NCBI GenBank assembly: GCA_002316385.1
Contig: DCDL01000006.1
Coordinates: 16,427-28,707 of the forward strand
Direction of reading: 5' to 3'
Length of the DNA stretch: 12,281 nucleotides
From: Clostridium sp. UBA1056
Lineage (GTDB): Bacteria; Bacillota; Clostridia; Clostridiales; Clostridiaceae
Position 1 is the stretch's first letter. Each line of letters opens with the position of its first letter. A program made the position numbers and the translations under genes. The notes under the pieces are model-generated. The model searched no databases. It saw only the letters and a program-made list of their open reading frames with translations, and was not told the DNA's origin. Shown piece after piece: positions 1 through 5,976 of the stretch.

Positions 1-1
1 G

Positions 2-40
2 ATAGTAGCACTATCTAAGGGTTCTGTTGACGCAGTATAA
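2..40 (+). other. possible C-terminal tail of a gene entering from the left edge
   Basis: Reading from base 2 gives twelve codons, IVALSKGSVDAV, then TAA at 38-40. The A-L-x-K-G-x-V-D-A-V pattern resembles the ligand-binding lobe of amino-acid ABC transporter binding proteins (usually A-L-x-x-G-K-V-D-A), so this may be the last residues of such a gene or a broken one. Twelve codons are too few to be sure. Nothing else is seen between here and the HxlR stop at 87. Confidence 0.2.
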
Positions 41-86
41 CACAAAATAGACGAGCATTCTGACTTATTTATTTTTTGAAGATGCC

Positions 87-437
87 TTAATCATTAATAT
101 GCATTCCACCCCATTTGCATAATTCATGAAGAATTGGCATCAAGGATTTTCCACGTTCAGAAAGGTAGTATTCCACTTTGGGTGGAACTTGTGGATATTC
201 ATGACGTACAATTAGGTCATCGGCTTCTAGTTCTTTTAGCTGGTTGCTAAGCATTTTGTGAGTAATTCCTTGAAGCGACTTTTTTAGTTCATTGTATCGC
301 ATTATATCTTTTCTCCATAGCCAGAAAAGGATATTAAGTTTCCATTTTCCACCGATTAATGATAAAGAGTATTCAAATGGCCTTGGGTTGATCTCAGACG
401 TATTTGTGTTTTCAATATATATTTTATCAATAGGCAT
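87..437 (-). CDS. HxlR-family winged-helix transcriptional regulator
   Basis: This 116-residue DNA-binding protein has the HxlR core: a GGKWKLNILFWL helix at about 29-40, the recognition region R-Y-N-E-L-K...G-I-T-H-K-M-L-S-N-Q-L-K-E-L-E (47-71), and the wing VPPKVEYYLSERG (84-96). The ATG at 435-437 is preceded by AAGGAG. Family members bind palindromes as dimers and often sense electrophiles or redox state through cysteines. Here the cysteine usually found just before the GGKW helix is absent (the segment reads NPRPFEYSLSLIGGKWK), and the only cysteine is Cys107 near the C-terminus. It is divergent from the Old Yellow Enzyme/flavin reductase pair, which it most likely controls together with itself. 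The family call is secure; the signal and targets are inferred. Confidence 0.93.
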   Translation of the reverse strand: MPIDKIYIENTNTSEINPRPFEYSLSLIGGKWKLNILFWLWRKDIMRYNELKKSLQGITHKMLSNQLKELEADDLIVRHEYPQVPPKVEYYLSERGKSLMPILHELCKWGGMHIND

Positions 438-458
438 AATAGCGCTCTCCTTTTGGAT

Positions 459-483
459 AGTATCTCACTAAAAAGTGCATACT
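459..483. promoter_or_regulatory. imperfect palindrome, candidate HxlR operator
   Basis: The spacer between the divergent HxlR and Old Yellow Enzyme genes contains AGTAT-ct-CACT-aaaa-AGTG-c-ATACT. Both outer (5 bp) and inner (4 bp) half-sites pair, with one base of asymmetry. It lies about 22 bp upstream of the HxlR start and just upstream of the likely -35 of the plus-strand operon, so one dimer could act on both genes. Operator function is inferred from symmetry and position. Confidence 0.5.
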
Positions 484-490
484 ACTAAGT

Positions 491-519
491 TTGTTAGACT
501 AGTGATATATTATGATAAT
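491..519 (+). promoter_or_regulatory. candidate sigma-A promoter for the flavin operon
   Basis: TTGTTA (491-496) and GATAAT (514-519) are separated by 17 bp and lie about 50 bp upstream of the Old Yellow Enzyme ATG, which has a GAAGGGG ribosome site at 555-561. Each hexamer matches the consensus at four to five positions. The nearby palindrome at 459-483 fits repression or activation of this promoter. Confidence 0.45.
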
Positions 520-570
520 AAATAGAAAAATGCAAATAAATATTTACCGAATGGGAAGGGGAATCTTATT

Positions 571-1554
571 ATGAAATTATTAATGCAGCCTATGAAATTG
601 AAGAATGTAGAAATCAAAAATAGAATTGTAATGCCACCAATGGCAACATCAAAATCAGAAGGTGGAGAAGTAACACAGAAATTAGTAGATTATTACGACG
701 AAAAATCAAAGGGTGGATATATTGGATTAATTATTACGGAACATGCATATATCAGCAAAGAAGGTATGGCAGATCCAGGACAGATATCTATCTCAAAAGA
801 CAGCGATATAGAAGGTTTAAAACGCATCACAGAAACGATACACAACAATGGGTCCAAAGTCATAGCACAGATTAACCATGCAGGAAGTTCAGCTGTATCA
901 GAGGTAACAGGATGTGAACCAATTAGTGCTAGTGCAATAGCCAATACTACAGGTATTATCCCTCATGAGATGAATCAAGTAGATATTGAAAGAATTATTC
1001 ATTGTTTTGCTGAGGCAGCAAGAAGAGCAAAAGAAGCCGGATTTGATGGAGTAGAAATACATTCTGCTCATGGATATTTGCTAAATCAGTTCTTTTCACC
1101 ACTTACGAATAAGCGTACAGATGAATATGGCGGCTCTTTAGAAGGAAGAATTAGAATTCACATGGAAATCATTAAAGAGATACGAAAAGTAGTTGGAGCA
1201 GATTACCTTGTCGCACTTCGCTTAGGCGCTTGTGATTATATGGAAGGTGGAAGTACTTTATCAGATGGAGTTGCTGCATCGAAAGCACTTGGAAAGGCTG
1301 ATCTGGATTTATTGGATATTTCAGGTGGGCTTTGCAGAATTACGAGACCAGATCATAAAGAGCCAGGGTATTTTGGAGAGTTAACAGAAGCAATTAAAAA
1401 AGAAGTATCGGTTCCTGTCATCCTCACAGGCGGTATTACAAAAGGAGAACATGCTGAAAAATTATTAAAAGAAGGAAAAGCCGACTTCATTGGTGTTGGG
1501 AGAGCAATTTTTAAAGACTCTGAATGGGCTAAAAAAGTAATGGAGGAAAACTAA
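571..1554 (+). CDS. NADH:flavin oxidoreductase, Old Yellow Enzyme family
   Basis: A 327-residue single-domain FMN-dependent TIM barrel that reduces activated C=C bonds (enones, quinones or similar electrophiles) with NAD(P)H in the cytosol. Family landmarks are in order: N-R-I-V-M-P-P-M (17-24), Q-I-N-H-A-G (100-105), the active-site His pair and surrounding H-S-A-H-G-Y-L-L-N-Q-F-F-S-P (164-177) followed by R-T-D-E-Y-G-G-S, then the phosphate-binding T-G-G-I (286-289) and I-G-V-G-R-A (307-312). It lacks the C-terminal 4Fe-4S/NAD-binding extension of dienoyl-CoA reductases. The length is somewhat short but complete for the one-domain class. Its stop is 4 bp before the next gene's ATG, so the two are surely co-transcribed. 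The true substrate cannot be read from the sequence. Confidence 0.93.
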   Translation: MKLLMQPMKLKNVEIKNRIVMPPMATSKSEGGEVTQKLVDYYDEKSKGGYIGLIITEHAYISKEGMADPGQISISKDSDIEGLKRITETIHNNGSKVIAQINHAGSSAVSEVTGCEPISASAIANTTGIIPHEMNQVDIERIIHCFAEAARRAKEAGFDGVEIHSAHGYLLNQFFSPLTNKRTDEYGGSLEGRIRIHMEIIKEIRKVVGADYLVALRLGACDYMEGGSTLSDGVAASKALGKADLDLLDISGGLCRITRPDHKEPGYFGELTEAIKKEVSVPVILTGGITKGEHAEKLLKEGKADFIGVGRAIFKDSEWAKKVMEEN

Positions 1555-1558
1555 TATT

Positions 1559-2095
1559 ATGAAGAAAGAAATTGATGTATTTGATTATGCAAGTTATATT
1601 TTAAAGACTATTAAAAAAGGTGTATTACTTACAACTAAGTCAGAAAATAAAGTCAATTCTATGACAATTTCATGGGGAACATTTGGCATTGAATGGGGGA
1701 AGCCTATTTTTACAGCATTTGTTAGAGAACATCGCTTTACAAAAGAACAGTTAGAATCAAATCCAGAATTTACAATTAACATTCCCTATGGGGAATATGA
1801 TAAAAAAATTCTGGGATTCTGCGGTTCAAAATCTGGAAGGCTTGTGGATAAAATAAAGGAAATGGATTTGACATTGGAAACACCAGAAGTGATTTCAGTG
1901 CCAGCACTCAAGGAACTTCCACTTACATTAGAATGCAAAGTTATTTATAAGCAAATGCAGGATAAAGATGCAATTCCCCAAAATATCAGAGTAGAAAATT
2001 ATCCTCAGGACGTAGATAGTACAAGTCCATTTGAGAATAAAGATTATCATATGGCATATTATGGGGAGATTGTTAAGGCATATATTATTGAATAG
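1559..2095 (+). CDS. flavin reductase-like / flavoredoxin family protein
   Basis: This 178-residue protein has the FMN-binding split-barrel signature: V-N-S-M-T-I-S-W (32-39), F-T-A-F-V-R-E-H-R-F-T (51-61), S-N-P-E-F-T-I-N-I-P (67-76) and C-G-S-K-S-G-R (88-94), which line the flavin phosphate and isoalloxazine sites. Flavoredoxins and flavin reductases of this fold carry FMN or reduce free flavin. Its ribosome site (GGAGG) lies inside the end of the Old Yellow Enzyme gene, so translation is probably coupled. Likely roles are supplying reduced flavin to its partner or acting as an independent NAD(P)H reductase on the same compounds. The pairing with an HxlR regulator suggests a redox or xenobiotic stress operon. 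Family is confident, role inferred. Confidence 0.88.
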   Translation: MKKEIDVFDYASYILKTIKKGVLLTTKSENKVNSMTISWGTFGIEWGKPIFTAFVREHRFTKEQLESNPEFTINIPYGEYDKKILGFCGSKSGRLVDKIKEMDLTLETPEVISVPALKELPLTLECKVIYKQMQDKDAIPQNIRVENYPQDVDSTSPFENKDYHMAYYGEIVKAYIIE

Positions 2096-2142
2096 TTGAC
2101 TTTAATTAAAAGTAGCGATAAATGAGCAGTGGTTTTCGCATC

Positions 2143-2189
2143 AAAATAGCAACTACTTTAGATTTTTAACCCAAAGTAGTTGCTATTTT
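2143..2189. terminator. bidirectional Rho-independent terminator, 17-bp perfect stem
   Basis: AAAATAGCAACTACTTT (2143-2159) pairs perfectly with 2173-2189 around a 13-nt loop. The arms end in A and T runs, so it can work in both directions. It sits between the convergent flavoredoxin gene (+) and alpha/beta hydrolase gene (-), about 50 bp past the first and 90 bp past the second. Confidence 0.9.
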
Positions 2190-2276
2190 AAATTTGGTAT
2201 ATATAAATAAACAAATAATCTATCTAAGTTTTCAAACCTTAAAATACTTTCTAATTTTTCAACTAGTAATGCTATA

Positions 2277-2987
2277 TTACTTAGTATATATATGTTTCTT
2301 CAGCCATTGTCTAAAAAAATCAAGTTGTTCTTTCGTATGAAAATAATGTTCGCCATTCTCCATTACTTGCAAATCACAATCGAAACATTTTACAAATGCA
2401 GATACCACATCAAGCTCACATAAATTATCATCTGCGCCGTAAAGAATTGAAGTTGGATTATTCCAAGTAACAATAGGATGTTCCTTCACATAGCAGTAAT
2501 AATCCCAATAAAGTGTTTGTCCAATAGGAGTTGGAATTTCTTTTTCTGATTTTAATCTGTTTTCACTTATGTTAAACCATGTCATCATATTATTTATGAT
2601 ACGTTCCATATTTACTACTGGTGAAAGAAACAAACACTGTTTCAACGGTACATTTTTATATGCTAGTAAACTAAAATATGCTCCCATGCTACAAGCCAAT
2701 ACACTTATATTATTTGATAATGCTTGTGCATAGCACATAATTTTATTGAGGTCTTTAACACAATTTTGAACTTTGCAAGCATAAGTTTCATTCTTACGGT
2801 CACCATGTTCAGGCAAATCAAAACTAAGCACTTGATAACCTCTTTCTGTTGCTTCTTCTGCAAATACAACAATAAAGTCGTCTGCCTTATTTGACATATT
2901 ACCATGCACTACTACGAATAATTTATCTGATTTGTCCCCCCACAAAATTGCGGGGATATTTTCTATTTTAAAATTTTGTTTTATCAT
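2277..2987 (-). CDS. alpha/beta-hydrolase fold protein
   Basis: A 236-residue cytosolic serine hydrolase; no signal peptide is seen. The fold is shown by L-F-V-V-V-H-G-N (23-30, oxyanion-hole loop), the strand/turn V-L-S-F-D-L-P-E-H-G (53-62), the nucleophile elbow A-C-S-M-G (98-102; nucleophile Ser100), the acid loop Y-G-A-D-D (183-187; probably Asp186) and the catalytic His in G-E-H-Y-F-H (212-217; probably His214). The elbow starts with Ala instead of the usual Gly. Related proteins are esterases, lysophospholipases or BAAT-like hydrolases; the substrate cannot be told. GGAG lies 11 bp before the ATG, a rather long spacing. Just upstream (32 bp) is a truncated acetyltransferase ORF with its own good ribosome site, so this gene may be read from that relic's promoter. 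Confidence 0.85.
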   Translation of the reverse strand: MIKQNFKIENIPAILWGDKSDKLFVVVHGNMSNKADDFIVVFAEEATERGYQVLSFDLPEHGDRKNETYACKVQNCVKDLNKIMCYAQALSNNISVLACSMGAYFSLLAYKNVPLKQCLFLSPVVNMERIINNMMTWFNISENRLKSEKEIPTPIGQTLYWDYYCYVKEHPIVTWNNPTSILYGADDNLCELDVVSAFVKCFDCDLQVMENGEHYFHTKEQLDFFRQWLKKHIYTK

Positions 2988-3018
2988 TTTAATTTTTTCT
3001 CCGTAAAATATAAATAAT

Positions 3019-3111
3019 CTACTCTTTTAATGCTATTACATTTTTTAAATAAACTGTACTGAAATCATTTGTTCTAGGATAAATCTTTTTAGGATTAGGC
3101 TCTTGTCTCAT
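3019..3111 (-). pseudogene. N-terminal remnant of a CatB/Vat-type acetyltransferase
   Basis: A 30-codon frame begins at an ATG with an excellent AAAAGGAG site 9 bp upstream. It reads M-R-Q-E-P-N-P-K-K-I-Y-P-R, then D-F-S-T-V-Y-L-K-N-V-I, then A-L-K-E and TAG. The P-N-P-x-K-x-Y-P...V-Y-L-K-N-V-I pattern is the start of left-handed beta-helix xenobiotic acetyltransferases (CatB chloramphenicol and Vat streptogramin type), which normally continue with P-N-I-x-V-G-D-Y-T-Y and run to about 210 residues. Here the similarity stops after V-I, and the hydrolase gene starts 31 bp later. The start signals are intact while the body is gone, consistent with an internal deletion that fused it upstream of the hydrolase. 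A 30-residue peptide would still be translated. Recognition is from family memory. Confidence 0.6.
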
Positions 3112-3171
3112 ATTTCTCAACTCCTTTTACTATAGGGTTTGTTACCAATGCCATATAGTAAGATTATAGTT

Positions 3172-3327
3172 TCATTTCACCTGCTTTATCCAGTTCATAA
3201 ATGATTCTGTAATAAACTTATCTATTTTTGCACTAATAAATTCAAAAGGGCGTTTTTATACGAGGCTAATACATAAATTAACAAAGAGAACAGCAAAACC
3301 ATTTATTAATATGCTAAGATTCTTATT
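3172..3327 (-). pseudogene. degraded C-terminal coding remnant, possibly a TetR-like regulator
   Basis: One frame on the minus strand reads L-S-I-L-I-N-G-F-A-V-L-F, then a TAA, then K-R-P-F-E-F-I-S-A-K-I-D-K-F-I-T-E-S-F-M and N-W-I-K-Q-V-K before TGA at 3172-3174. The order N-G-F-x-x-L...P-F-x-F...I-D-K-F-I is reminiscent of the last two helices of TetR-family ligand-binding domains. No N-terminal half is found; the kinase relic tail ends immediately upstream. It is best read as the tail of a decayed gene that preceded the acetyltransferase remnant. The coding character is moderately convincing and the family assignment is weak. Confidence 0.3.
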
Positions 3328-3393
3328 TTATTATAAAAATTTTTACTTTATAACATCATGATAAATAATATCCACTATTTCATTTAGGCTTAA

Positions 3394-3846
3394 TTATTTA
3401 TGTATGCATACCTCAGGAATGATACCTAATAAATCTTTTTCATTCCACCATTCTCTCATTTCTTTTTCTCCAAATTCATGTGCATTAGGTTTTTGTTTAT
3501 GGCGATTTAAGGTTTCTTCAAAAGGTATATCGAAGTAATATGCAAAAATTTGATTATCAAATTCATCATGTAAATTTTCAAATAGTATTCTATACCAATT
3601 TGAATTTAAAATGCCTTCTAGAATTACGATATTGCAATGTTTTCTCCCATATAGTACAAGTTCATTTAATAATTGACTTGGTTCTGTATCAGGGCCATCT
3701 TTCACATATAGTATTTCTCTTCTAATAACATCTTGTGAAATTAGCATTGTACCATGCCCAAATTTTTTTTGTAATGCCTTACCTGTTGTAGTTTTGCCAC
3801 TTCCTGAATTACCTCTTAGTATTATTAACTTTATCTCTTTATCCAT
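3394..3846 (-). CDS. P-loop small kinase / AAA-type nucleotide-binding protein, C-terminally truncated by a stop codon
   Basis: This 150-residue protein has a Walker A motif R-G-N-S-G-S-G-K-T-T-T near the start (Gly12-Thr20) and a Walker-B-like strand N-I-V-I-L-E-G (72-78). Further on are R-H-K-Q-K-P at about 115-120, a candidate lid, and the C-terminal W-W-N-E-K-D-L-L-G-I-I-P-E common in these small zeta-toxin/phosphotransferase-like kinases. The natural substrate is unknown; relatives phosphorylate nucleosides, sugars or antibiotics. AAGGA lies 10 bp before the ATG. After the TAA at 3394-3396 the same frame continues for 16 codons (L-S-L-N-E-I-V-D-I-I-Y-H-D-V-I-K) to a TAA at 3343-3345. That looks like the missing last helix of the protein, so the gene seems shortened by a nonsense change. 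It may be partly active or a young pseudogene. Confidence 0.75.
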   Translation of the reverse strand: MDKEIKLIILRGNSGSGKTTTGKALQKKFGHGTMLISQDVIRREILYVKDGPDTEPSQLLNELVLYGRKHCNIVILEGILNSNWYRILFENLHDEFDNQIFAYYFDIPFEETLNRHKQKPNAHEFGEKEMREWWNEKDLLGIIPEVCIHK

Positions 3847-4003
3847 CTATTATTTGTCCTTCCAATTAATAAAATTTCTACTTTATATAATTTTTAAAAA
3901 GTAAATTAACACTACCTCATCTACTATTCATTATAACATCCTTGTAAATATTATGTATTAAACCTATTTTATCCATTTACTTGAGATACAGTTTTTTTAT
4001 ATA

Positions 4004-4043
4004 CAAAAACAGCCTTAACCCAATGATATCAATGGTTAAGGCT
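4004..4043 (-). terminator. Rho-independent terminator (minus strand)
   Basis: AGCCTTAACC (4011-4020) pairs perfectly with GGTTAAGGCT (4034-4043). On the minus strand the stem is followed by G and then five U (4005-4009). With the hairpin at 4129-4161 it forms a double terminator after the VOC gene, insulating the kinase gene whose start lies about 160 bp further on. Confidence 0.75.
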
Positions 4044-4128
4044 ATAAACCGCACTTACTTAGGAAACTCAACTCACATTCGCTCATTGAGTAAGTTTACT
4101 TCAAATAATTCTAAACCTATACATAGGG

Positions 4129-4161
4129 AAAAACCCTCGACCATTAATTAGTTGAGAGTTT
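4129..4161 (-). terminator. probable terminator hairpin after the VOC gene (minus strand)
   Basis: AAACCCTCGAC (4131-4141) pairs with GTTGAGAGTTT (4151-4161) with one mismatch and one G-U pair around a 9-nt loop. On the minus strand the stem runs into five U (4133-4129). It is followed by a second hairpin at 4011-4043. Confidence 0.6.
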
Positions 4162-4165
4162 CACT

Positions 4166-4185
4166 GGGAGAGGGTAGGGTAGGGG
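4166..4185 (+). other. G-quadruplex-type motif in the VOC gene 3' region
   Basis: GGGAGAGGGTAGGGTAGGGG gives four G-tracts of at least three with loops of 3, 2 and 2, a canonical quadruplex pattern; a further G4 tract lies at 4194-4197. Such a G-rich stretch is exceptional in this AT-rich window. It is on the template strand for the minus-strand VOC transcript, between the gene's stop (4318) and the terminator hairpin. Around it, 4044-4317 otherwise holds no convincing gene. Confidence 0.6.
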
Positions 4186-4317
4186 AGGTGATAGGGGCCA
4201 TTTTAGTCCACTTTTTTTCACACTTCATTTATTTTATTAATTTCATCTAGTTTTGGTTGTAGCTTAGTGGACTTATTCTTGTTGATGTTGTTTATTACCA
4301 TTTTTAATAGTAGTTCA

Positions 4318-4704
4318 TTATTTACTGATTCTTTCAGCTACTGCAAAATAATTTTGTTCATTATCTGCAAAATTAAAAGTTTTACCTAAATGCATAGGCA
4401 TTATTTCTCCTACAAGAACATTATTATTAGATAACTTGTCATGTAATGTTTCTATATCTTCTGTGAAAAATAATAAAGACGGTGTTTCTAAATTTATCCC
4501 CGTTCCCATTTTAGCAATCACTTCTTTATTGTGAAGCACAATAGTTGTTTGCGAATTCTTTTGAGGTGCAATCTCAATCCACCTCATCCCTTCACCATTA
4601 TCTTCTTCAGAAATTACAGTAAAACCTACTTTCTCCGTCCAGAATTTTACTGCTTCATCTTGGTTATTTACATAAACCATAATTTGGCCTAGTATGTTAA
4701 TCAT
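4318..4704 (-). CDS. VOC (glyoxalase/bleomycin-resistance/dioxygenase) superfamily protein
   Basis: A 128-residue cytosolic protein with two beta-alpha-beta-beta-beta halves: Q-I-M-V-Y-V-N-N-Q-D-E-A-V-K-F-W-T (7-23) with K-V-G-F, then T-P-S-L-L-F-F-T-E-D-I-E-T-L-H (74-88) and the closing F-N-F-A-D-N-E-Q-N-Y-F-A-V (110-122). The usual metal-binding Glu after the last N-x-x-x strand is not obvious (Y-F-A-V), so enzymatic metal binding is uncertain; drug or metabolite binding is possible. I chose the ATG at 4704 because GAAGGAAG precedes it by about 8 bp. A longer frame to 4752 lacks a ribosome site and would start directly at the previous stop. It lies 48 bp behind the (p)ppGpp synthetase gene in the same direction, a probable two-gene operon. 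The G-rich stretch and two terminators follow. Confidence 0.85.
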   Translation of the reverse strand: MINILGQIMVYVNNQDEAVKFWTEKVGFTVISEEDNGEGMRWIEIAPQKNSQTTIVLHNKEVIAKMGTGINLETPSLLFFTEDIETLHDKLSNNNVLVGEIMPMHLGKTFNFADNEQNYFAVAERISK

Positions 4705-4752
4705 AAAATCACTTCCTTCTCTGTTATTAATGAAAAAATATGTGAGTAACAT

Positions 4753-5556
4753 TTATTTGTTAGTCGTTACCTGCCTTTTTAAATCCTCAATCTCTTTATC
4801 TTTAAGCTCTATTATCTTTTCATACTTTTGTTCCATTTCCATCAAGTTTTTGCTTAGCATATTTATAAAGGATGCCATCTCATCGGAACTTCCTGCTATA
4901 CGGTTAAATAGCAAAAGATTTGATGCCAAGACCTCTGGAATCTCTCTGTGAGAATATCTAAGTTGATGATCAATTTCTCCATAACCTTCTTCAAATATAG
5001 TTCTTACTTGAATTTCAGCTATGACCTTTTGATTAGTTGGAAAAAATTCTATAAGATAATGGACAGAGCGGTATCCTGATTTTTTAGAATTAATTTGTAT
5101 ATTTAATTCTTCAAATCTTTTTGTATCATCTCCTTCTCGAACATTAGCAGTTATCTCAACAACCTTCCAAGTACCCAGAATAAAATTATGTATATCTTCC
5201 CAATCATCCTTGAAAATATGTATGGCTCTAATACCTATCAAATCATTTATCTCTTCTTTATAGTTAGAAACGGAAAATTGAAAATCCTCTCCATACTTTG
5301 ATTTTCTATCAGTTGTCTTTCTAATAATCTTTTCAATAAGCCTTTCAGAATCCTTTACTCTAGATTTTACCGTATGTATTTTCTTATGTGCCCTAAGTGT
5401 ATTTGCTATAAACTCTGCTTGTGTCTCATAAGTTTCTTCATAAATATTGAAATCCGTATATATTTCTTCTAAAGTGTCCCAAGCTATTCCACTTTTTATA
5501 ATCTCCTCTTCCTTAAGATGATATTTACTTAAAAAAGTTTCTTTATCTAAAACCAT
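4753..5556 (-). CDS. RelA/SpoT-domain small alarmone synthetase, (p)ppGpp synthetase
   Basis: A 267-residue protein carrying only the synthetase domain, with neither the HD hydrolase nor the TGS/ACT regulatory domains. It would transfer pyrophosphate from ATP to GDP or GTP. Landmarks numbered from the ATG are V-K-S-R-V-K-D-S-E-R-L-I-E-K (63-76, ATP-binding Arg/Lys), N-D-L-I-G-I-R (104-110), the G-loop S-G-Y-R-S-V-H (160-166), E-I-Q-V-R-T (181-186) and E-I-D-H (194-197). The C-terminus (about 232-263) is a charged helix, likely a coiled coil for oligomerisation. It is longer than B. subtilis YjbM/YwaC. I prefer the ATG at 5556 because GAAGGTGG sits properly before it; the GTG at 5568 would overlap that site. 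It faces the P5C dehydrogenase gene divergently across 420 bp. Confidence 0.9.
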   Translation of the reverse strand: MVLDKETFLSKYHLKEEEIIKSGIAWDTLEEIYTDFNIYEETYETQAEFIANTLRAHKKIHTVKSRVKDSERLIEKIIRKTTDRKSKYGEDFQFSVSNYKEEINDLIGIRAIHIFKDDWEDIHNFILGTWKVVEITANVREGDDTKRFEELNIQINSKKSGYRSVHYLIEFFPTNQKVIAEIQVRTIFEEGYGEIDHQLRYSHREIPEVLASNLLLFNRIAGSSDEMASFINMLSKNLMEMEQKYEKIIELKDKEIEDLKRQVTTNK

Positions 5557-5802
5557 AAACCTTGCCACCTTCAGTTTTCCTTATTTTGTCCATAGTAGAT
5601 ATATTTTATGATATTTTAAATTTAAGCATCTTCAAAATATACTTCTCACCTTTGACTTGTTATTTATTTTCAGATACCTTATTGTAACGCAAAATGACAA
5701 AGGATATCAATTAATTACTAAAAATTTTACTATTGCACACTATATGCAAGCTTAAAGAATATAGGTTAATTTTGTCCACAACATCTTGTTCTAATATATT
5801 AA

Positions 5803-5830
5803 TTTGATTCATATGATTTAATGAATCAAA
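5803..5830. promoter_or_regulatory. 10-bp perfect inverted repeat upstream of P5C dehydrogenase
   Basis: TTTGATTCAT (5803-5812) and ATGAATCAAA (5821-5830) flank an 8-bp spacer, in the 420-bp gap between the divergent alarmone synthetase and P5C dehydrogenase genes. There is no T-run, so it is operator-like rather than a terminator. The rest of the gap (5569-5802) is AT-rich with no gene seen. The bound regulator is unknown. Confidence 0.45.
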
Positions 5831-5900
5831 AGTCTAATAATTATTATATATCTAATATACTCGTTATGATTTTCAATTTTTATTACATATTTATAGAATT

Positions 5901-5918
5901 ATTACATCAACGTGTAAT
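5901..5918. promoter_or_regulatory. second inverted repeat next to the candidate P5C dehydrogenase promoter
   Basis: ATTACA-tcaacg-TGTAAT lies 6 bp upstream of a possible -35 element and could be an activator or repressor site. The arms are only 6 bp, so chance symmetry in AT-rich DNA is possible. Confidence 0.3.
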
Positions 5919-5924
5919 TATCTA

Positions 5925-5953
5925 TTGTAGCAAAAGGTCACAAGACATATTTT
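5925..5953 (+). promoter_or_regulatory. candidate promoter of the P5C dehydrogenase gene
   Basis: TTGTAG (5925-5930), 17 bp, TATTTT (5948-5953), followed by GGAGG at 5963-5967 and the ATG at 5977. The hexamers are only fair and the leader would be very short, so an upstream start is also possible. No sigma-54 GG-N10-GC pattern, which controls rocA in Bacillus, was seen in the spacer. Confidence 0.3.
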
Positions 5954-5976
5954 TTATTAAATGGAGGTTGTATTAA

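Noticed and set aside
1..15. GATAGT-agc-ACTATC hairpin at the left edge
   Set aside because: Only 6 bp, no T-run, and it overlaps the possible coding tail; too weak to call a terminator.
4218..4337. 39-codon minus-strand frame overlapping the end of the VOC gene, with AGTCCACT/AGTGGACT inverted copies at 4205-4212 and 4266-4273 that might suggest an insertion-sequence end
   Set aside because: Composition is Lys/Asn-rich as in random AT-rich DNA, there is no start signal, no transposase motif is recognised, and the 8-bp repeats may be chance.
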